Below are positions 57,301 through 64,000 of a stretch of 64,000 bases of DNA, one piece after another; positions within the stretch are counted from its first letter, which is position 1; each line of letters begins with the position of its first letter. A model generated the notes under the pieces. The model saw nothing but the letters and a program-made list of their open reading frames with translations. It was not told the DNA's origin and did no database searches. Position numbers and translations under genes: made by a program. Where the stretch lies: positions 66,884 through 130,883 of the forward strand of contig ML986707.1 of the NCBI GenBank assembly GCA_010094045.1, written 5' to 3'. The stretch is from Lojkania enalia. Taxonomy: Eukaryota; Ascomycota; Dothideomycetes; Pleosporales.

Positions 57301-57610
57301 AGTACTTTTGCAGACAAATTCTAAGGCCCTTGTGGAGTCGAGACTCGAATTTTTTCTTCAACGCCTTCGACGTGCTGTGAACAGTGCTGATAGCATGGCC
57401 GCAGTGGATTGATCATCTGAACAGAGCTCTGACGCTCCGCCTTGATATTTAATGGTATGCCCAAGGCATTGAGCAGTACCTACCTGTCATTCATTGTGAA
57501 AATATTCTTTTAACTGAATATATAATCATTGAGAGCAAATTCCACTCGCTCGACATACACATACTCTAGACTCGATCATTTCGAAGTCACCTCTTTCACA
57601 TATCACCCAA
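54368..57610. other. gap of 3.2 kb: gene-free
   Basis: This is the largest stretch without a gene. It is AT-rich with only short frames (for example 55714-55953 and 56940-57242) lacking motifs. No tRNA, tandem array, long terminal repeat or transposase fragment was recognised. The right end holds the promoter of the SDR gene. Confidence 0.5.
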
Positions 57611-58730
57611 ATGTCTTCAAGATCAGCCGTACGACTAGCCACAAGGTGTACCGCTTTTCCTACAAAGCGCACTGTCTTCCCTGCCTCGCATACCACCGTC
57701 CGCTCGGTATCAAAGACACCAAAGCGGGAGGATGCTGCTGTTGCGACAGCACTTGAGTACGAGGTCCCAATCATTACATATAAAGACGGCCTACGCGAAG
57801 AGCATGTTGTTCCCATTTCCGAGCCACCAGTCGTCAAGCCACCCGGTGGAGATGTCAGAAAGGTTGCATATCCGCTCAGCGCAGCTGTGTGCGATCAATT
57901 GACACCCACAATGAAGAAGTTTACCCTAAATGATCGCGTTGCTGTCGTTACTGGCGCTGGTCGTGGTCTGGGTTACAACATGGCCCAAGCCCTTGCAGAA
58001 GCCGGTGTCAAGGGCATTGCCATAATAGACATGCTAAAGGATGAAGGCGAGATTGCTGCTCGAGAGTTGGCCGAACAGACCGGCGTCGATGTCCGCTTTT
58101 ATCCTGTCGATATCACCAAGGAAACCCTTGTTCATAAAGCCGTGGAGGATATCGTGGACCACTACGGCAAGATTGATATTTTCATCAACTCCGCTGGTAT
58201 CGCTGAGTAAGTAGCCGCAGCCATACTTAGAAGATCGTCTAACATGTATCAGTTCCAACATGCCAGCCGAAAACTACAGCATCGATCGATTTAGGAGGCT
58301 AATGGATATCAACGTGAACGGTAACTTCATCGTTGCACAAGCCATTGGCAAGGAGATGATCCGGACTGGAACCAAGGGATCCATGGTATTTATCGCTTCC
58401 ATGTCTGGTAGCATCGTCAACTACCCACAACAACAAAATTGCTACAACGCATCCAAGGCAGCGGTTATCCAGATGTGCAAATCTCTGGCAGCGGAATGGG
58501 CGCACTATGGGATACGCGTCAACACCATCTCCCCCGGCTACATGGACACCGCCCTGAATAGGGTTCCTCAGCTTGATGCTCAGAAGAAGATGTGGGTTGA
58601 GCGCACTCCACAAGGAAGGTTAGGTAACGTCGATGAGTTGAACAACTTGGCCGTAATGCTTGCTTCAGATGCTTCGAGCTTCATGACTGGCTCGAACATC
58701 ATCATCGACGGTGGATATACCTTGTGGTAA
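57611..58730 (+). CDS. mitochondrial short-chain dehydrogenase/reductase
   Basis: Exons are 57611-58206 and 58253-58730 (46-nt intron), 357 residues. The N-terminal 40 residues (SSRSAVRLATRCTAFPTKR) are basic and acid-free, a likely mitochondrial presequence, followed by a linker of about 60 residues that ordinary SDRs lack. The classical core follows: VAVVTGAGRGLG (cofactor loop), NSAG completed across the intron, an S-Y-K triad in SMSGS and YNASKAA, then RVNTISPGYMDT and a C-terminal DGGYTLW. The core resembles fungal polyol/sugar reductases such as arabinitol or sorbose dehydrogenases; the exact substrate cannot be told. Confidence 0.9.
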
Positions 58731-58915
58731 TTGTGTATAGCGCGCTGGTCGCGCTTGTCGTCGTCTATTAAAGTATCCCTAGTAGATAGCAAAGGTGTTC
58801 TGGCGTTCCACATGGCATTTAAGATGTCATTCAAAGATTTCTAGACTATAAGTAATGATAGGGAGGTATCACCTTGGATTTTGGGTCTAGTTATAGACCG
58901 CACGAAAGCGGGTAG

Positions 58916-58917
<2 letters not shown>

Positions 58918-58948
<31 letters not shown>
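58918..58948. repeat. (TAA)n microsatellite, about 10 units
   Basis: A perfect trinucleotide tract between the SDR and SFT1 genes. Confidence 0.95.
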
Positions 58949-59133
58949 TCGCAAGTTCTCAAACTCGAAATCCAACGGAGTCGAAAAGTTACCCTGCATG
59001 ACGGGGCTCAGCCTCACCGCTAGCACCACCAATCAAAGTCTAGACATACTTGGCATCTGCAACCACCATCGTCACTCTTGCGAGACAACTTGGACATCCC
59101 TAAACTCTGGACGATACCTAGCGATTTCGCGTG

Positions 59134-59147
59134 CCCCCCCCCCCCCC
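59134..59147. repeat. poly-C tract (14 C)
   Basis: A homopolymer about 100 bases upstream of the SFT1 start. Its length is prone to slippage and sequencing error. Confidence 0.9.
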
Positions 59148-59247
59148 TATTCTCCGCACATAGCTTCGCTTCATTCACCGTTCACATAGTCGCATACCCT
59201 CACATCTCCATAAGCGTGAGACTCGGTGTCAAACTCCGCACTTCATA

Positions 59248-59666
59248 ATGTCGGAAGCCTACGAGCGAGAACGGTACACTAACCCTCAGACCTACCTGCC
59301 CGTATAGTGCTCTAACACCGCAGCAGACAAAATAACTCCCGCCTCGACGAACTTGCCAACAAAGTATCTGCCCTCCGCGGCGTAACAATAGACATCTATG
59401 ACAATGCACGGGACCAGCATATTATCGATAGCACTGTTTGTCCTCCCATTCCCCCTCCCTCCTCTTGCAAACATCACCTATACTGACGATGGGCTGGCCC
59501 TTCATAGTCGGAGACCTTCTCCACCTTCGGCACTTCCCTAAAAGGCAGCGCGACACGACTCGGCCGCATGGCACAATCCGGGAACAAAGTCGCCATATTC
59601 AAGCTCGCGGCGATCATCGTTGGCGTCGTTCTATTCCTGTACTTTATCTGGCATTTGGTGTTTTAG
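59248..59666 (+). CDS. SFT1: Golgi SNARE Sft1
   Basis: Exons are 59248-59273, 59327-59435 and 59508-59666 (introns 53 and 72 nt), 97 residues, the usual length. Sft1 is a small Qc-type SNARE for retrograde and intra-Golgi transport. The spliced protein starts MSEAYERERQNNSRLDELAN, continues KVSALRGVTIDIYDNARDQH (SNARE heptads), SETFSTFGTSLKGSATRLGRM and ends with a tail anchor, FKLAAIIVGVVLFLYFIWHL. The gene is invisible to simple ORF calling because the first exon is 26 bases. The first acceptor is a tandem CAGCAG; use of the first AG adds one Arg. No premature stop in any exon. Confidence 0.93.
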
Positions 59667-60079
59667 GCTCATCGTCCCTCGAAGATAATCGGAGCACACA
59701 TGTCTGTGATAAGGAGATGTCGAGCGCAAGGAGCATAGGTTTGGAGAGCAATAGTACGGGAGAAACGCAACAAACCTCGGAATTTGTGGAGGCAGCGATA
59801 CCGCGGTGTACAGCTAGCGAATGCATATTTCGGCGTCTTGGGCTTGAAATATCTTCACATAGGTCGGTTGGCGTTAGGTCGATTGGTTTGAGCGTTCATA
59901 TCATCGAGTACATGACTATTATTAGGAAATGTTGCGATTACCACACGCACAATTTCATATTCATGCTGTTGTTCATCTTGATGTCTATACACAAGTAGCT
60001 ACGCACAAATCCGTCAACGTGCTACCATTCCAACGCAATGTTCCAGTCAACCTCCTTTTCATTCTATCCGTAGATAATT
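59667..60079. other. gap between convergent SFT1 and ArfGAP genes
   Basis: 3' flanks only; no gene seen. Confidence 0.5.
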
Positions 60080-62013
60080 CTACTCCCATACATTTGAAAA
60101 TAGATCATCTCCCCCCGCTCCAAATCCACCACTAGGTTTGCTTGCACTCGTATTCGGCATGTGTGCATGCGTACGCGTTGTCGTAGTTGGCGCAGCACTA
60201 CTCCACCCCCCGAAATCATCATCTTGAGCGATGTGTGGAGTAGTTCCCCAGCCTCCTGGACTCTTAGGCTGAGTATGCGAAGTAGTGGGAGGAGCTGCCG
60301 GTTGGCTAGGAGCGGATGAGGCCCAAGCATCTGTAGTACCCCATGCATCCATGTTTGAGAAGCCAGAGTAGCTTTGTGCTGGAGCAGGTGCCGGTGTCGG
60401 CTTAGGTGCTGGGGGTGCGGTGGGTGTAGAAAGGTTGAAGGCAGAGTTTAATGATGGTGAAGTAACCGGAGGTGAAGACACTGGTTTGTTAGGGGCAGCG
60501 GGTGCAGATGGCATCGAGAGATCGAGGAGGTCATTCATGCCAGAAGGTGCGGGTTTAGGGGCTATAGGAGCTGCAGGCGATGTAAATGTCGAAAAATCAC
60601 CCAACCCGCTGGAAATACTTCCCTGTTGAGTATGCGTTTGGGTAGCCGGGGGGGATTTAGGTTTAGAGTCAAAAAAGCCTCCACCTCCACCGAACACAGA
60701 AGATGATCCACTGGCAGATCGCGTGCTCGCAAAACTATCGAGACCGGCAAATGGCGATGGTTTAGGGCGGGGCGGGGCAGGCTGCGTGCTGAAGGACAGG
60801 CTAGAAAATGCGTCATTCATTCCTCCTAGACCAGATTGCTGGGGGGATTGTTGCGATTGAGTGCTTGGTGAGGTAAGCCCACCAAATGACTCCTGCCGTA
60901 CATGTTGTACCTGGGGCTGCGGAGTTTGTCTCGGCGTAGAGGCGTACAATGATAGAATTGACTGCTTGAGATCTGGCCTTGAGGGAGCAGCTTGCGAAGG
61001 GCCGGTGCTGGAAGGCCTCGCTGGCTGCGTAGATGTACCTCCACCCAAGAAATCCAACCCCAATAGCGAGTCACCAGCTTTGGTTTGTTTCGGAGGCGCT
61101 GGTTCCGCTTTCGGTGGGACTGCTCTTCCCGCCGGAGGGCCTGTACTGGGTCGTGCCGGCGTCGGGGCAGGCGTTGTATCGTCGCCGAAGAGGTCGATCG
61201 TCGGAGGTGGTTTGGCTTGGACACGCGGAGGTTGACTTGAAGAGGATGCGAGTCGCTGTGATGCTGAACGTTCAATTTGCACTTTCTCTTGCACTTTCTT
61301 CAATGGCTGGCCCTAGTCGTTAGCATTGCATTTCCGAGAATATGGCCGGACACAACTGACCATGTCGTCGTCTGACACCTCTAATGTTGATGGATCTGGT
61401 ATGCCCCCATCCATGACCCATCGCTTGGACTCATACTTGGTCCGTATAAAATTCTCGATCTTTCTGTACGTTTGTCAATCTTTTGTGGAACACATGGCAA
61501 TGCCGAACAACGTACGCTTCAGATGGTACGTGTCCTGGAGCCAATTTTGCTTCCCAATATCTACGCAAGTTAGTAGTGTAAAAGTTGTTTCCGGTAAGAA
61601 GTATCCACTGACTTGTTCGCCCGGGCGTTACCCCACTTCACCATGCTCGCAAGTTGCTCGTCAGTCCAGGAGTCAAGGTCCACCGATTTGACTCGACTGA
61701 TGTGTGTGCCCATGCCACGATGAATACCAGAGCAGCTATCTTGTATTAGCCTAGCCTCTATATAAATTGTCGACGTAGACAGTAGTTTGCCAAGCGTACC
61801 GGATACAGATGAAGATGCCCAAATTCCAGCTAGCCCATCGTGGGTCTATACGTTGAATAAGCGCCGGGAGATATTTCGACAGTATAAATGGCAATACATA
61901 CGCTTATTTCTCTTGCAGTCGGCGCAGCTTTTGTTAGCCTCCAATTTCACCAGGCTCTTGAGCGTCGCACGGTTTTGTTCTGCTCGATCGGCGGGATTGG
62001 GCCGGCGCGACAT
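60080..62013 (-). CDS. ArfGAP with Ser/Pro/Gln-rich C-terminus
   Basis: Six exons: 62013-61902, 61845-61800, 61735-61613, 61560-61516, 61463-61361 and 61312-60080, 553 residues. It should stimulate GTP hydrolysis by Arf GTPases in Golgi/endosome trafficking. The zinc finger is split by two introns and reads [20 protein letters not shown] then ICIRC, giving Cys-x2-Cys-x16-Cys-x2-Cys; the catalytic Arg is in [16 protein letters not shown] helical region through [17 protein letters not shown] completes the domain (about 1-130). The long tail has [16 protein letters not shown] and [19 protein letters not shown], short motifs of the kind that bind clathrin adaptors. It resembles the SMAP/Age2 group. 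Acidic DDDM at the end of exon 5 joins [10 protein letters not shown]. Confidence 0.93.
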
Positions 62014-62511
62014 TCTGGACGGTCGCAAACGCGGTCTTTAGGAAGAAAGGCGATGCTGGGGAAATTACGCTAGAAGAAGATCGGCAATAGTGGCGGAATC
62101 TCGAAGTGGTCTGCCCGGCAGTCGGTTGATGGTATTTGTGCGCAAGAGCTCTGGCACTCGAGGGGTTGAACCTGAGGGTTATCGAGGATTATCTTGGCGC
62201 CGTCAGAACAATTACCACGGGAATGGCGGCATTTCATTGGCCACAACGGCTTCTCAAAGTGTTAATAACGAGTTAGGGTTGCGCAGGCTTTCACTGCACT
62301 CGTGTATACGAGCACCGAGAATATAGAATCAGAACAATACTGTTTTTAGTTTCCTGCAGAGCAACCGCTCACGCGAGTAAATTGTAGATTCATTTGAAAT
62401 CGGGTATATTCGAGAACGCCCCAAGAAGGCGGCGGTATCACCGCTATGCGGGTACATAGTACAAGTTATACACTGGAATGGGCTTATCCGTCGAAAGCTA
62501 GCTGCACACCT
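62014..62511. other. gap: ArfGAP promoter and 3' flank of next gene
   Basis: No gene seen; short frames without motif. Confidence 0.45.
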
Positions 62512-63291
62512 TTAAGCGGGACGGAATCTCCAGTCATCCCACTCCTCATCGTCAGACTCGGTGTCTTCATCCTCCTCAAGTCCGACGGGTCCGGGGTCTG
62601 GCAGTACAATGTGTCCTGCCTTTGCCTCCGCATGAGTTTTCCGGAGTGCTTCCCTCTTTTCTCTGAGCTTTCTGACCCGCTCCTCTAGCCCTTCCATCTC
62701 GTCAAACTCGTCTTCCAGAAACCGCGCCGCATCCTCCTTCTCTGCCTCAAGCTCCCGCTCCCGCTCGCCCCGTTGGGCACTCTGTTCTTCTCGCGCTTGC
62801 GCGGCGAGTTCGGCGGCCGTCATGGGTGCCGACTCAATAACTGCGCCGGCCGAGTATGCGGACAGCGCATTAGTCGGCCTGGATGGTTCAGCCATATCTT
62901 TCAGGAATGCGTCCAGATCTTCTTCCGCGTCAGGGTCAAGCTGAGGTGGGGCAGGCGTTATAGTGAAGGAAGGATCTGGTGGAGACTGTGCAATCTGGCT
63001 GACGTCCTGCTGGGGAATTTCATCTTGCTGCGTGGTAGTCGGCGCCTTCGATATCGTGTTGGGGTTGGCATCATCGCCTGCCGCTCCTTCATCGAAGAAG
63101 CCCACGGGCACCCCGCTTGCTTCTTCCGTCCGAGTTCTCTTCCTGCCTTCGCCTTCTGCAGAGTATTCACCCGCTTTTCGCTTTTTCGACACGGGCGCTG
63201 CGGCGGGGGCTGCAGACTGCTTCTGAGACCGTCCTGCTTGCTGCTGTCGCGCTGCCCGCTCCTGGCGAAGCATAGAGCGCACGTCGGCCAT
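62512..63291 (-). CDS. ZNF830/CCDC16-like nuclear protein, no zinc finger
   Basis: A single exon of 259 residues. The start MADVRSMLRQERAARQQQ, the VPVGFFDEG motif, the acidic DAEEDLDAFLKDMAE, the MTAAELAAQAREE helix, the ARFLEDEFDEMEGLEERVRKLREKREALRK coiled coil and the acidic terminus DEDTESDDEEWDDW follow the order of the fungal ZNF830/CCDC16 family, which is linked to pre-mRNA splicing and DNA repair. The C2H2 finger that normally follows the N-terminal motif is absent: after residue 20 the chain goes straight into a Lys/Arg/Ala-rich nuclear-localisation-like stretch (SKKRKAGEY, GRKRTRTEE). No intron nearby would supply it. Confidence 0.72.
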   Translation of the reverse strand: MADVRSMLRQERAARQQQAGRSQKQSAAPAAAPVSKKRKAGEYSAEGEGRKRTRTEEASGVPVGFFDEGAAGDDANPNTISKAPTTTQQDEIPQQDVSQIAQSPPDPSFTITPAPPQLDPDAEEDLDAFLKDMAEPSRPTNALSAYSAGAVIESAPMTAAELAAQAREEQSAQRGERERELEAEKEDAARFLEDEFDEMEGLEERVRKLREKREALRKTHAEAKAGHIVLPDPGPVGLEEDEDTESDDEEWDDWRFRPA

Positions 63292-63528
63292 GATTCCGAA
63301 CTGCTACTGAGGGCCCTTGCGGCGTGATGTATAGAATAGGGTAAGGGTACTCTGCGCCTGTGCGGGTTGTTGCTATTGTTGTTGTTGGTTCGGCGTAGTG
63401 AAGACGAATGCAGGCGCCCGCACACTGAATTCACCGTGCACTGGCCAGCTCCCCGGCCTTCCTGCAGATGCCCTGCGCAGCTTGCACAAAACGGAAGCTA
63501 GGCTGAGAACGGAATAGCAGGCAAAATT

Positions 63529-63888
63529 ATGTCACCTCGCCAAGACGTGAGCTCCACCTTTTCGAAGGCGCTCCTCTTCACCCATTCCATCAACACCACA
63601 CGACTCATCGCGACCACCGCCCGACGCACCCAGATCGTCTTTGTCGTGCGCATCTCATCACCCTGGTCTGTTGTCCTGGTCTGTGTCCGCGGTGCATCCT
63701 TTCTCGCTGCATCTGCGCCCGTCTCACGCGAGCAGGGCAGCAACCATCCGGGCCTGGGGAAGCTTCCCTCACGCAAGGAGAGCTTCGGCTCGATACCTGC
63801 AGGCGCTCCCGCCGCTTTCTCTGCAACAACAACCGCTGACAACGGGTGGCGGCTGGTGGCACTGGACTTTTGCGCGTCTGTTTCCTAG
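63529..63888 (+). CDS. hypothetical ORF at right edge
   Basis: A 119-codon frame starting MSPRQDVSSTFSKALLFTHS with a long basic, Thr/Arg-rich and then hydrophobic stretch (TARRTQIVFVVRISS). It is divergent from the ZNF830-like gene, 238 bases apart. No domain recognised. An intron or continuation past the window edge is possible, and overlapping minus-strand frames exist, so it may not be real. Confidence 0.3.
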   Translation: MSPRQDVSSTFSKALLFTHSINTTRLIATTARRTQIVFVVRISSPWSVVLVCVRGASFLAASAPVSREQGSNHPGLGKLPSRKESFGSIPAGAPAAFSATTTADNGWRLVALDFCASVS

Positions 63889-64000
63889 CTAGAGGGGTTC
63901 TTTTGTTGCGACCTGCATGTTTCTGTTGTCGTGGCCCACCACATTTCGGGTTGAAGCCTACGTAGAGAGAGAGACACCGTGAACACATTGAAAGCTATAA

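Larger units (their letters stand above)
58731..59247. other. gap: SDR 3' flank, microsatellites and SFT1 promoter
   Basis: It contains a TAA trinucleotide run and a C homopolymer, listed separately, and otherwise no gene. Confidence 0.5.

Overview
The window is nuclear DNA of a filamentous ascomycete (Pezizomycotina). The evidence is many short (44-83 nt) GT-AG introns with CTAAC/CTAAT branch sites, a HET-domain gene, a Helo-like/ankyrin gene, a GH7 cellulase, a secreted L-amino-acid oxidase, and gene relics whose damage is mostly C-to-T (CAA/CAG/CGA to stop, Pro to Ser/Leu, Arg to Cys), as RIP would leave. I cannot name the genus. All exon structures were read by hand from splice sites and reading frame; family names rest on motifs I recognise, not on database searches.

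Layout. 0-9 kb is an AT-rich, gene-poor block. It holds the start of a gene leaving the left edge, a HET gene broken by one extra base, and one intact gene plus two decayed members of an 'LPRELRD..Y.YV' (F-box-like/2EXR-like) family. 9.5-17.1 kb carries housekeeping and accessory enzymes: NmrA-like reductase, AIFM2-like oxidoreductase, secreted amidase and methylthioadenosine phosphorylase. 17.7-20.5 kb is decayed and contains another family relic. 20.6-24.8 kb holds a divergent pair: a RidA/YjgF-like protein with a signal peptide and a secreted L-amino-acid oxidase. 26-31 kb has a C2H2 factor, a decayed gap and a secreted epoxide-hydrolase-like enzyme. 31.6-42.3 kb has MET10, a Helo-like/Cys-rich/ankyrin protein, a second intact LPRELRD protein and a GH7 endoglucanase. 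42.5-54.4 kb is compact housekeeping: a small membrane protein with an in-frame UGA-CUA, FMP52, phosphoglycerate dehydrogenase, two-domain glyoxalase I, a Roadblock/LC7 (LAMTOR2-like) protein, a MOSC-ferredoxin-reductase fusion and a small mitochondrial protein. 54.4-57.6 kb is empty. 57.6-64 kb has a mitochondrial SDR, SFT1, an ArfGAP, a ZNF830/CCDC16-like protein and an unassigned ORF at the edge.

How the genes may work together. Three observations stand out. (1) The secreted oxidase makes imino acids and H2O2, and the divergently transcribed RidA homologue keeps the catalytic Arg and Glu and has gained a signal peptide, so the pair may form an extracellular imine-clearing module. (2) A 74-codon membrane protein is interrupted by TGA CTA G, the best known leaky-stop context, followed by 68 clean in-frame codons. 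(3) At least five copies of one LPRELRD-type family lie in the window, three of them decayed in a RIP-like way. Sulfur and one-carbon enzymes (MET10, methylthioadenosine phosphorylase, phosphoglycerate dehydrogenase) are present but not clustered.
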